In this document: positions 10,492-22,200 of the stretch, one piece after another
Layout: each line of letters starts with the position of its first letter
Position numbering within the stretch: the stretch's first letter is position 1
Assembly: GCA_914767715.1 (NCBI GenBank)
Contig: OU612065.1
Coordinates: 2,294,001-2,358,000, forward strand
DNA length: 64,000 nt
From: Membranipora membranacea
Lineage: Eukaryota > Bryozoa > Gymnolaemata > Cheilostomatida > Membraniporidae
Direction of reading: 5' to 3'
Notes under the pieces: generated by a model
Told to the model about the DNA's origin: nothing
Database searches by the model: none
What the model saw: only the letters and a program-made list of their open reading frames with translations
Made by a program: the position numbers and the translations under genes

Positions 10492-13400
10492 CTACTCAGA
10501 AGGATTGTAGATGTTGACCCGGTTATGATCTGGGTTATAGTTGTGGACGGGTGATCCGGACTGTGACTTTGCAGTAACTCTAAAGACACGGCTGACGCCA
10601 GTGAAGGTTTTGGGATCCTGGAATATTGGCTTGTAGTATCCAGAGTGCCTGATACGGTACATGCCTGCTGCCTCATTACCCGCAGTCTGCCAGGAGAGAA
10701 CAGCTGAGCTTCTACCCAAAACACTCTCTGTCCTCACCCACTCAAACCTGGCAAATAACAGCACTGTCCGTTACAATAGAGTAAAACGAAATGGGTGAAA
10801 TACTGATGAGGATGATTTTGTGGCAACCAAATCAATGAATCAGCATCTATATTTACCATATGGTATGATCAAATTAAGGCTACATCGTTTATGGCACAGA
10901 GCGCTTTTTATAGCATTTCAATTTATTTCTCGTGTAAAACCAACTTGTGACACAAATCTTTAATTGTTTTACTGCCATACTTTTACTTAGATATAAATAG
11001 TCCATGAATACTAAGTCTTTAAAATAAAATGAATCATTTAAATCAAATTCATGAACCAGCTAAGCCTTGTTAGTTTCTGTGGCAGTTTTGGGAGCTTTTA
11101 CTTCAATAATTTATGTAAATCATAGTGACATACTTGGTCTCCCAGTGACTGTCTGTGTAGACAGTTTTCCATGAGCCGTCACTACCTCTCATCTCGACAT
11201 CGACAAAGCTCTTCATTGTCATAAGATTGTTTCTTGGGTCAGCTGAGTTAAACGTCACAGTAACCAAATCACCCTGCAATCACAGAATTCTTATTTCTTA
11301 AATTTAAATTTGATATTACAAAAATGCCCTATTCATGGTATGTTTCAGAACATAATTATAGTTTGGTGGTAGGATCTCTAATTTGGGATCATGTATTATC
11401 ATGACAAACATTAGGCATCTATCAATACCTATTCATAGCTGTCTGTCAAAACAGTTGCTGGAGTGTTATAAAACACAGTAATACTGTCTACCTGTTTGTA
11501 AGTAAGCTGAGCATCTTGTATTGGAGAACCAAAAGAAGCGCCAGATGGCACGCTGTCATACACTACAGGTAATACAAACGACAGCTGCTTAGATAACAAA
11601 TCTGGAGGATTAGGACCAGCTTCTACAGTCTTACCCTGAAAAAAAAACATTGAGTAAAAATATTTATTTGTGATTGACATCAAACACACAATCATCTACT
11701 CTAAACATCAAACACACAATCATTTACTCTTAACATCAAACACACAATCATCTACTCTAAACATCAAACACACAATCATCTACTCTAAACATCAAACACA
11801 CAATCATCTACTCTAAACATCAAACACACAATCATCTACTCTAAACATCAAACACACAATCATCTACTCTAAACATCAAACACACAATCATCTACTCTAA
11901 ACATCAAACACACAATCATCTACTCTAAAATTCTGTCTGTGTTGTGAGCATTGTTACTTTTTAGTTCTCCGTCCCATGGTAGATTTTAGAGGCAAAAACC
12001 AATAAATGATGTCTGTATTTTCAACGTCTCATCGTTCACACAGAGTTTAGTATTCGCTTATTGATTATAATTTTATTCTCTAGCGGTAACCAATGATCTA
12101 ACCTGTGACATGGCTGTAGCCAGTTGACTGAAGAGATGTATATAAGCACTGAGAGTGTGAGGGCCGTATATAGTAGAGGCAGCCTCGTATCTCTGAGCCT
12201 GGTACTCCTCGTATGTAGCTATATAATCTGCGTATGAGTTAGTCAGTCCTGCTAGTACTACTGTTACATTCTCTACCTTACCGACATCTTTATAAATCTG
12301 AAAAGTCAACAACCATTCAGGTTATACACAAAACATATGTATAAGAAAGGATTGCAGACCTTCAATACTTGGTGAAAGACATTCCTTGAGGCTAGTCCAA
12401 ATACAGACAAAGCCATCATTCTTCCATTAGTGTTTATAGCTAAAAGCCGATTGCTTCTTTTTATTCCTGATATTGTAATTCACCTTTTTTGAGGTATTTT
12501 GATAAAATATGCATTGGAGTTGTCTGCTCAAATGACCAGTGTAGAAAAAGGATATAGTAAAAACCTACAAGCAGAGGCAGAGGTTGAATGTTCTAAGGAT
12601 TGATCATACCAACTCTCAAATCTGAACACAAAATTTGATTTATAATAATATTGTTTCCCAGAAGAGATACACCTAAGATACACTCTGATTATAATACTTA
12701 CATTGGTAAGTGCATCTCTCACTCTGCGACCGGACATAGTGGTGAATTCTCCAGGCAGTGATGTAATCACAAGCTGTCCTACTCTCAGTATTTGGATAGG
12801 TATGATAGATGGCTGCCAAGCGTAGGGAAAGTTCACCTGTGGGAAGAAAAACAACATTTATCTTATCATCTTAGTACCAAGGAGTTACAGTTACTCCTTG
12901 ATAGTACACAGTGCATAACAAAAGGAACATATAGAACATCTTCAGAAAGCAAATAGTGAACAGTTCTATTATCTTTGGATCTTCATCAAAACCAGTAAAA
13001 TTACCCAACACATTAAATGAGACTTCCTGCAGTCTGTCTGGTTTCTTACCTCTCCAGTATTGAGAAGGATTGGCTTAGGAGCCTGACACTTGACTTGCTC
13101 AGGAGTTGGTTTACTGATAAATTGACTAACGAAAGCCCAGAATTTATTGGTAGAGTTCGTCCCTTGAGTGAAATCAAAGTCTCCAGGACCATCAGTCGTT
13201 CCTGCTGCAAAGCTATAACCCATAGCTGCAGGACAAGTTGTCACCTGAAACACGAGACATAATATAAACATGAATACTCAAAGGAGATAAACCATGTAAA
13301 CTTTCATTCTACCAATCATTACTACTGTCTTATCGACACCATAGATAGCATAGACATCATCCATACTCTAGTTCAGAGCACTGATGCATTTCTGGCATGG

Positions 13401-16400
13401 TTTTGTTACTAGAAGAGTAGCTTGTTCATTTTTGGCATTGGTTCATAAAACGTATAATCATTAGTGTCAGCAGGTCTTGGAGAGAACTGAGATTAAACAG
13501 AGGTGAGCGAGTAATCATGTACGCACCTGCTCACCAGATGGCAGTTTGAACTGAACTTTGGACATATCAGCATGCTGATGTCTGAAGTCAACAGGGCCAG
13601 CCAACTTCATTCCTGTTATGTTAGCAGAGGCATACAGGTCTTTGGCTTTCTCGTACTGTTTGGTACCAATGATCAACGTACTCTCAAACATATCTTTTCC
13701 TGGTCCTGATGCGATGCACTTCTCACTCTAAAATGATCAGGCAGTAGATTAGGAAACTGATTATAAAGGTGAAGTAGCTGTTTTAGTATTTCTATGATCA
13801 ATTCATTACTGTTCAATAATAAGGTATTCAACATCAGGCAATCATAGGAGTGTTGGTTGGAGGTTGTTCATATATTCACACTTCTCTATACACAAACGCC
13901 ACACCTGGACCCAGTAACCTGCGCATTCAACAGCTGCTGCCCAATGTAGCAGCATCTGATTAACTGATGGACAGCCCTGCCATAGCTTTGAAACATGAGT
14001 TGACAGAGAAAATGATCAGACAGGAAATCTTCCCTACCTTGCCTCCGCAGGTGCTGTGTTCTGTGTCACATGGTAGTCCTGTATCAATACAATGTGGTCC
14101 TTTAGTGTTGGGTGAGACATCACCTTCATTAGCCTGAGCAAACGCTGCCACAAACTCTCCCTGGTGTGGTAATTTACCTGGATTCATCTGTCGTTCCATC
14201 ATCTGGGCAGCCAAGCCCTTATTATCCCCAGAGATGAGGCCGTTTGTGTTGTTCATTGAGGTGCAGTGCACTGGGAACCAGCTGTTAAATAAGGCGAAAG
14301 TTTTTTTTTTAAATTACAATGTTATTTAGGTCTGGTTAGAGAATTGTAACAACTATAATGTTGCGTGTTGAGTTACATGATTGAGTAGACTTTTAGGGCA
14401 GGACTCACCGACAAATAGATTAGAATCGAAAAAGTGGTTTTGGGCTCGAAATTGCCAAAGATTACAAAATTTCACTATTGAAAGGTGGCTGGCATAGCTA
14501 TCTATACAGAAGCTATGTTAATAACGTACGCAATCATGCCAATGTCATGTCTGTTCTCATCAGTGATCTTTAGGACAGTCATGATAGTGTCTGTGTCATG
14601 TTTATACTGTGATCTCTCTTTCTCTGGATTCTTGAGATAGGAGGTGGGGCTACGGTTTATGTTTGCCCCCACCAATTCTCCACTGAGCACATGGAGGTTT
14701 GCAGGCTTCATGTTTGCATGAGCCTGTTTGACACTCTGAATGAATAGCAATAATGAAATTTCCCATATAATAGGTTTATATCATAGTATTTTGACTTTGG
14801 TTTATATAGATTAAGCTGTATATGCAGCCTAGCCTGTGATGGAATCATTGTTTGGTAAAACTGTCAGCTTCAATGTTTCTTCTACCAGATTTCATAACAA
14901 TGAGGCATATTTCTGTCTACCGTTTCATATATCATATATATATATAGATATATATATATTATTGATGTTATCATGAGCCAACATCATGCAATTGCGGGCA
15001 AAGAAAACAAAAGCATTCAGTTGTAAAAATACTTGCCTCCACAATACCATTGACCAGTGCATCCATACTCTGTCTTACAAATCCCAGAGAAGTTACATCT
15101 AATAAGATATACTCATGAAATCCTCCGGGCCCAGAATGAGTATGAATACCACTGATAGCTATGTTAGTCTCGTTGTAGACACCAGGAAAAGCAGCCGCTA
15201 GCTTCTTGGAAACCTGGATGAGATGAAACTGAGATTAAACATCACAGATGATTAAATAATTGCAATATGACATGAGTAACATCTAGCACTTTATGGGCCA
15301 GTTTGCTGATCATACAGCATCAGTCTTTAGACTCTTTACTGAGTCTTTATCTACCTCATTCAAAAATATCAGCAGTGATAGAATGTCAGACCATAATAGG
15401 AATTTGAGTACATATCCAAATTTTCTATTGTTTATATCAATTTGCATCATTCAAGGTTAACTTTCTGTGTCATTGATAGGCATTAGGGCATACCTGCATT
15501 TTAACCAGTGTAGATATCATGCAGGCATCGACATTGACAAACACAACTCTAGAGTCTTTCTCCTTCTCAGCAATCACATAAGCTCTACTGTACTGACGTA
15601 AATGGATCCCATTGCTCTTCTGAGATCCCTTGGCATAGCCCATCTGTATGGCAAACAATAAAAGGCGTTAAGACGATAAGTTTCATTGTCATGGGTCACA
15701 CAAGTCCTGGCTAAATTTTGATTGTATTGATTTCGATTTTCTTTAGACTCGATAATAATATCAACATTATTATCAAGTCTATGTTGAATCTCCTCAAAAT
15801 TTGTTGATCAACCTCAGTTTAACCCTTTGCAAAAATTTTATATTGAATTTCCATGAGAATGGCCCGCAGATCGAGAGAAGTTTGAAAAATTTTGTCCTGA
15901 AGATGAGCACCTCTTCTACTGTGGCTACTCAATAATTACATGCTATAAAGCATGTGTGTTAAACTGGTTATAATACAGGTCATTAGAGTTAAGAGAATGA
16001 TTGTGTGTGCTCGGTAAACAAATATCATTGAGTATTTATTGTAACCTGTGGTGGTAGACTACTTGATATTGATTCCTTTCCCTTTACTCCTCGTTAGCTG
16101 ACACATTACATAACAGAAGTAATTATCTATTACTGTCAGACATGACAGTGGGTGTCCCTAATAACACTCCACAAGTACATTACAGCATCAGCTAACGGTC
16201 AAAGGGAAATAAGCCGAAAAAGTACCGGAATAATAGTCAATGGCAGTAAAAAGAGTTATGGTTTCATACATTGAATCTATCTTGGAGCTGATCACCTATT
16301 GTGTGATAAGAGAGCATTTTGTATGAAAGAGTAGGGTGATCTCAAGCAATGCCAAGGGCGCAAAGTCTTGACATCTCTCCAGATAGTGGTCTAACGTTAA

Positions 16401-18362
16401 ACATAAAACCAAATAAAAATACGGCTCTGCTTATTTTTGTCGCCCTAACACCTCACAAGGGAAGTTAGGAAGGCAAGGTTTTTTTGAGATGATTACAAAT
16501 TTTGAGGTACTTACAATTCTACATAAAATCTCGACACAACTACTCATTTACCTCTTGCTCAAACTTTGGTCTTTTTGTTCTCACGCCGTTGCTTGACATC
16601 CCCCTACTTTTTTCATACAAGATGCTCTCGCTTTACACAAGGGGTCAATGTTCACCTGTTGAACCAGTGTTCACATGCTAACCTATCTGGTCAAGATCAA
16701 TCCTTTAGTCCGATCCCAATCCCTGACAATGGCATTTTATTATAAACTATCATAAAAAATTCAATATATATAATATATATATGACGAACAGCACCGTGCC
16801 ACTAATCATTGCTTAAATGCTAACACTATTATTCAAGTATATATATGTTACCATAAAATTTGCACCATCCCCCATTACTCCAGGACACTTTTGGTAATCT
16901 GATTTTAACTTGCTAAAATTAAATTAAATACAATCCGTTCACTTCATCTATGACCCATGATTGAGGCTGACACCAGGGAGAATGAAATATGCAAAATATT
17001 GGATAAGTATAGCCCAGGGATCAAGGGAAGAATTATTTCAGATATCGTATCATTGCAAAGTTTTTGATACTTGACCCGAAGATGAGATACGATTAATGAC
17101 CATAAACATTCCTGAAGTCAAGACAGAGAGTTGGTGTTAGGGGCTGAGAACATCAGGCGAGAAATTCAGGTGTGAAAGTTTTGGGAGCTTGAATGGGACA
17201 ACACCCATAGAGGCATCACCAACTAAACTTACAAACAGTGTGTTCAAGGAGAGTACAACTTATACATCATGGTGTACTCTGCAACGCGATGATGATGGAT
17301 ATAAGCAAGGTATACAGTTTTATCGTGTCTACATTGAATCACACATCCATCCACAACCATCGATCAATGAGAAACTGAGTAGTAGGTATATGTCTGTTAT
17401 CTGTTATTGCTTGCACTATCTGTTATCATGTCTCAGTAAGCGTGAGCTATTAAGCTGCATAGTAAGCTGTGGGTTTGAATCTCTCAGGTTTGCTGTACAT
17501 TTTTTTGGAAAGCAGCTATCAACATTTTAATTTTCAGATCTCATAGGGTTTGAAACTCAGTTATAAGTGGCGTTTGTCACATTGAAACTGTACACTGCTA
17601 ATCTCTATTATTGAACATCCGAGTAGAACCATAGGACAAAACAACAATTTAGATTATAAGCAAACAATCGGTAGGGAGTACACTTTTCCAATTATAACAT
17701 CAGAGAGTCTTGAAAAGGACCAGGCAATTCTCTATCATACTGTAATTTGCCAGCACTATAATTATTACATTTTCACTTTGCTTATCATTTACCACAGGCA
17801 CTGCTATATTTTACTAATTTTTTTTATCGCATCATTATCACTCTATGCCTCATAGTTTATACGCATTGTATTTATCATAATCTATGAGTGTCGCCTAGTT
17901 TCCGTTGCCCACCCATGCTCTAGATCAATATGGATCCATTTGCCCAAATTCGGAGTTGTTTTTCCTCCAATGGACAGGGGAGCAACTCAAAATACAGACA
18001 AATGAATCGTATATATGTTCACTCTGACCAGTGAACCATGAGTGAACTAAGCTACGATCTGTCCAACTGAGCCGAATAGTTTTGCTCCTTTTCGGTGGTC
18101 TCTGATCTTATCAGTTCTAGTTATTATTATGTACAGTAAGAATGATTCATAGGACTGCCGCAGTTCCTGATTTTGGGCAGTCCTATGGAATGACGATTAG
18201 ATGAAGCACAAGTGTATTGAAAATCTTTCATACCATGTTGATCTCTGATGCAGGTCCAGTGACATCCCATATTCCAGCACCAACTTGATACTCTGTGTCA
18301 ACTACTGCTGCAAATGTGTATAGTATTACACATAATAGAAAGAAAAACATCTTGAAGGCCAT
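10492..18362 (-). CDS. ASAH2: Neutral ceramidase
   Basis: Twelve minus-strand exons: 18234-18362, 15494-15643, 15037-15213, 14530-14735, 14038-14281, 13527-13727, 13050-13244, 12702-12836, 12103-12297, 11492-11635, 11134-11273, 10492-10747; about 723 residues (human about 780). The enzyme hydrolyses ceramide to sphingosine and fatty acid at a zinc site. Residues 1-20 (MAFKMFFFLLCVILYTFAA) form a signal peptide, followed by YQVGAGIWDVTGP. The metal-site motif HTHSGPGG is at about 117-124. NINRSPTSY near 178-186 carries the expected catalytic Ser, and WFPVHCTSMNNTN starts near 222. AMGYSFAAGTTDGPGDF and PYAWQPSI follow. The carboxyl end has the Ig-like segment (GMYRIRHSGY). Intron 3 has a GC-AG border (exon ends at 15037 before GCAAGT). 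Intron 1 (2.6 kb) holds two transposons and intron 10 a minisatellite. Secretion or outer-membrane location is inferred from the signal peptide. Confidence 0.95.
11679..11930. repeat. 28-bp minisatellite, nine copies
   Basis: Nine near-identical head-to-tail copies of a 28-base unit starting CATCAAACACACAATCATCT lie in ceramidase intron 9 (between the exons at 11492-11635 and 12103-12297). Copy 2 has two substitutions and the others are almost invariant, so the array expanded recently. Confidence 0.95.
14929..14960. repeat. AT microsatellite
   Basis: An (AT)n run with one G interruption in ceramidase intron 3. No function is visible. Confidence 0.8.
17922..18018. repeat. Diverged copy of palindromic MITE family A
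   Basis: AGATCAATATGGATCCATTTG pairs imperfectly with ACAAATGAATCGTATATATG-type sequence near 17995. The centre has the same GGAGTTG/CAACTC arms as the element at 3398-3519. It is older and degraded, and lies in ceramidase intron 1. Confidence 0.6.
18148..18187. repeat. 40-bp miniature of hAT-like family C
   Basis: Outer 12-base ends CATAGGACTGCC and GGCAGTCCTATG are exact inverted repeats around 16 bases of the left arm of the 382-bp element at 8759-9140. The flanks GAATGATT and GAATGACG match at six of eight positions, as a decayed target duplication would. It lies in ceramidase intron 1, 47 bases from exon 1. Confidence 0.7.
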
Positions 18363-18406
18363 GATTGCTAGACTGTCATGAACCCTTTTTTTCCTTAGCA
18401 ATAGAG

Positions 18407-18427
18407 ATCACATGATGATCATGTGAT
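18407..18427. promoter_or_regulatory. Paired inverted M-box-like sites
   Basis: ATCACATGAT, one central G, then ATCATGTGAT form a perfect 21-base palindrome, 45 bases upstream of the ceramidase ATG. It contains TCACATGA and TCATGTGA, the octamer bound by MITF/TFE bHLH factors in vertebrates. Binding here is inference; the symmetry is directly visible. Confidence 0.4.
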
Positions 18428-18905
18428 ATACTCTTCAATATACTACCTTATGGCTGTGAGGTTTGAGGCCATAAATCGCATTTGACCTCGCTCACAGAGG
18501 TCAGAGTTCAAAAGATGTGTGCAATGCACATGAGTACTATAGCTATAATATTTATAGAAAATGTAATATCATCATGGATAACCTTGCCCATATCTTAGCT
18601 TCACAGTTAGTGCAGTGAAGTCAAGCTGCAGAAACAGTCGGCTGATTTGGAGGAAGCATCACATAGAGATCCTGGGAGTGGAGACCTACAATTCTTCTCC
18701 CACAAAAGATAATAAATTTATAAGACAACTAACTTATAAGGTAGGTAGCTGGAATGTTAATTGCAGGATCTGCCCACACATTTTCTGGCTGCAGAAACTA
18801 AAATGCATTAATTAGATGAGCAGCCTGTGCAAAAAAGTCAATCAAAGAGCTGTGTGCAGGTGTTATCACATCAAAAACCTCAATGAAAAGAGGCATGTGG
18901 AGAAG

Positions 18906-18958
18906 TAGTCTGTCTTGACAAGCTTTGCTAGACATAGAAAGCTTGACAAGACAAGCCA
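18906..18958. repeat. Short inverted-repeat element, family B
   Basis: TAGTCTGTCTTGACAAGCTT at the left pairs with AAGCTTGACAAGACAAGCCA at the right around about 13 bases. It shares its ends with the perfect palindrome at 8574-8607. Confidence 0.7.
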
Positions 18959-19240
18959 GTGGAAGGGATGTATGTAACAACAAGGGTGGACAGGGATCGA
19001 GTAGTAGCACATTGAGCGCAATGCGTATCATGTTGGTGCGTGAAAGTTGTATTGCAGTGCTCGACGCTTTTCTTATATATATGTTCTCGACGCAATTGAT
19101 GGAGGCTGAACATAGACGTGTCGCGTTAGTATCAATATATAGACATGAGACACAGAAAAACAGATTGGTTAAACTATAACGTCACAAACCTATGATTTAT
19201 TCATCAGATGTTTATCTTTCTGTTTTCAGAACAAAGAACC

Positions 19241-22200
19241 ATGGGTAACGGTATCGGTTACCCGTGCTGCTCATCAAATGAGCCGCACAACTCCCTGTTT
19301 AGAAGTGAGGAGATGACCTTGTGTCAGCTCTTTCTTCAATCAGAGGCTGCATATAGTGTGATTGCCGAGCTAGGAGAACTCGGACTTCTCCAATTTAAAG
19401 ATGTAAGTTCTACCTTGTATTACTACTCAGTTCTACAAAATCACGGAATGTCATATTGTTCGGAAAATACATGTCTGACCATATATTATCTCATTATTAG
19501 TTTTTAAAGCGAGTTTTTTTCAATGAATTATGTCCATATACAGCACAGAACATAATTTGTAGCTTTCTAGGTCTAGATTGCCTTTCAATTCTCAATAATT
19601 CGATATTTAAAAAAAATGTCCATCTCAAGGCCAGTGTCTCTGAAGGTTCAAGGTTCGTAGCAGTGTTAAAACTCTGCCTGAGATGCTGGTAGTGGCATTC
19701 CATTATATTCCACAGCCAAATCGCTGACAACGAAAGCATTTTTTTGCCGTATAGTTGATTAAGCCATATTCACACCCAGGTCTTCTTGTTTTTAAGCGTG
19801 GCAAAATGCACCTTATATTTATCTTACTTCTCTTATGGTTGTCTTATCTCTTCTTAGCGTTACGCTTTGGTATTAACGTTAGTCTTATCTCTAAAATGCA
19901 CGAACTGTCTGTTTACTTTCACATAGCTATAATCTGATCAAAATATGCTTCTGGTTTCTACCTTGCCAAATTTTGATAATGATAATGGCTCCCACGCATG
20001 CAACCTTCAGACCAATACAATGTTGGATTTCTTTTCCAGCTGAATCCTGAGTTGAGCGCCTTTCAGCGTAAGTTTGTGAGCGAGGTTCGGCTCTGTGATG
20101 AGATGGACAGGATTTTGAGATATATGGAAGGTGAGCTACATAAGGAGGGGATAAAACCAGCGGAGCTCGACGAGGTACCAGATGCTCCACAACCTAAAGA
20201 GATCAGGGATATCCATGTGAGTAGACTGTGGCTTGTTCACCTGACTTGTTCTGTTTCAACCGTCAAACTTGATTGCCTATTCCACACAGGAATATGGATG
20301 AATTTGTAATAATTTTAAACTCTTATAGCATCTATATATTTGTATATTCTCTGTAAAAAAAATATTGTCAGTAGTCAGAACACGGTTATTTTCCTAACAT
20401 TGCAAGTACTATGCCCTCTAGGTTATTTTTAATTTAATTTTGTAATTTCTCAAATAGCATATCTGAATTTCAGGTTCACATATTTTGTTAATTAAATTGT
20501 TCACGATTAAAAATGCCGTTGCGAACCCTTATTACATGTTATATTAATAACTAGACTGAGATTATGAAGCTGGAGTCAGATTTACGAGACGTCAACACTA
20601 ACAGACAGCAGCTGAAGGCTAACTTTCTCGAGCTTAGAGAACTTGAGGTTGTCCTCAACGCTTCTGGTTCATTTCTGGAAGAGGTGAGTCTTATTTTTAA
20701 CACTCAAATTTAATGCAATAAATAGCAAAAAATAGCAATATGGTCGCTGACATTGTTTTGACCACACGACATTCATAAGGAATTCACAGCATATACTACC
20801 TGGTAATATTGGGTCTCAATTTGAACACATCTCCAAAAAATTCTTGTTTACTTTTAATAAATGTATATTTTCCTCACAGATATCCATCAATGAGCCCGTT
20901 ATTGATCCGGTAAGATGCATAGAACTCGCTGCAGTTTTGTCTGTTCTGTTTTGATTTTCTTCAGCTTGATACTTGTGATACTAATGACTACATTGCCTTG
21001 CTTTGTTTAAAAAATTAAATTTTGTTAAAAGAAAGAATGATCAACTTCTTTGAATATTACACTATGCAGGATTTCTTCTATACCCTTTGCACCAAATTGA
21101 TGCTTTATTGCATCAGGGAGAATGATTGCATGCACTGGTTTTCAATCATTTCGAACCTTTAATTTCGGGTTAGATTATAAAGTGGTCCCTTCTCAATAGG
21201 CATACCTATAATCTGAATACAAGGACAATATTATCAATTATTAGCTATGGTAATCCTGTAATCTTCTATTTCTTAAGTACACAAAGACAGGCTGATGCTC
21301 CTGTCAAAATTATCATTCTGTTAGACCAATATAAACATTCTGCACAGGATATCACATGATATCAGGTGATATCCGGTAGTGTGCCATCCATTCATTCCCT
21401 GGCAACATGTCAAACATGACAAAGCTGTTATTTATGTGGCCTGTCAATCACATTAGTGGAAGCGGCATAAAATCATTGAGAGAAAATATTTGATGTAAAA
21501 CTCAGATTTACTGGCTCTATTACAGCCTCTCTACCCCAGATATACTTCTGTTCTGTTTATTCTTTCATTCTGTCGCATTCTTTAGATTCTCTGATAAAGT
21601 ATTACGACATACATACATATCATGTATATTATGTATCTTATCACACCTCTTGCAGACCAAATTCCTCTCATATGCATCTGGATCTTTTTTTTTACAGCAG
21701 TTATGTTATTATAGTATGCTGCAAAATTCCAGAGAATGTTTTTGCATTCTTTTACTGCTTCATTGTTCATATAGGCATGAAAAGCTTCCAATTTATCAAT
21801 CTAGCAAATAAAAAAAATTCTGTACCTAGCTGAGTATGTTGTTATTTTGTTGTTAGACCACATTTGGTGGCGGAGCTGGTGGTGCTAACTTGGGCAGAAA
21901 TGGACAAGAAGTAAACGACATCGAACTCGGAGAGAAGGCTGAAGTCGCTCAAGTGGCTGATAACTCTATGCGGCTCAACTTCATCACTGGCACCATACCA
22001 TCTGAGAAACTCAATGGATTTGAGAGGTATAGTAGAATCAGAGACTATGGATATGGATATTATCTATAGTCTCTGGTAAGATTACTACCACATTTCAAAT
22101 TGCAGGCAAAAGTAATTAATAATATAATAACCAAAGTACATTTCCTTCCCAACATTCCGATCACATATTTTTATTATACCCTGATCAGCATTCAAACATC

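Larger units (their letters stand above)
18363..19240. promoter_or_regulatory. Shared head-to-head promoter region, ceramidase / V-ATPase a
   Basis: This 878-bp gap separates the divergent start codons, so both promoters must lie here unless untranslated exons reach further. A CAG acceptor at 19227-19229, 11 bases before the V-ATPase ATG, implies an untranslated V-ATPase exon within the gap. A symmetric E-box-type palindrome lies near the ceramidase end, and a family B transposon copy sits at 18906-18958. Confidence 0.5.

Noticed and set aside
17189-17530. 113-codon plus-strand frame
   Set aside because: It lies in ceramidase intron 1, has no family features, and is antisense to a confirmed gene.
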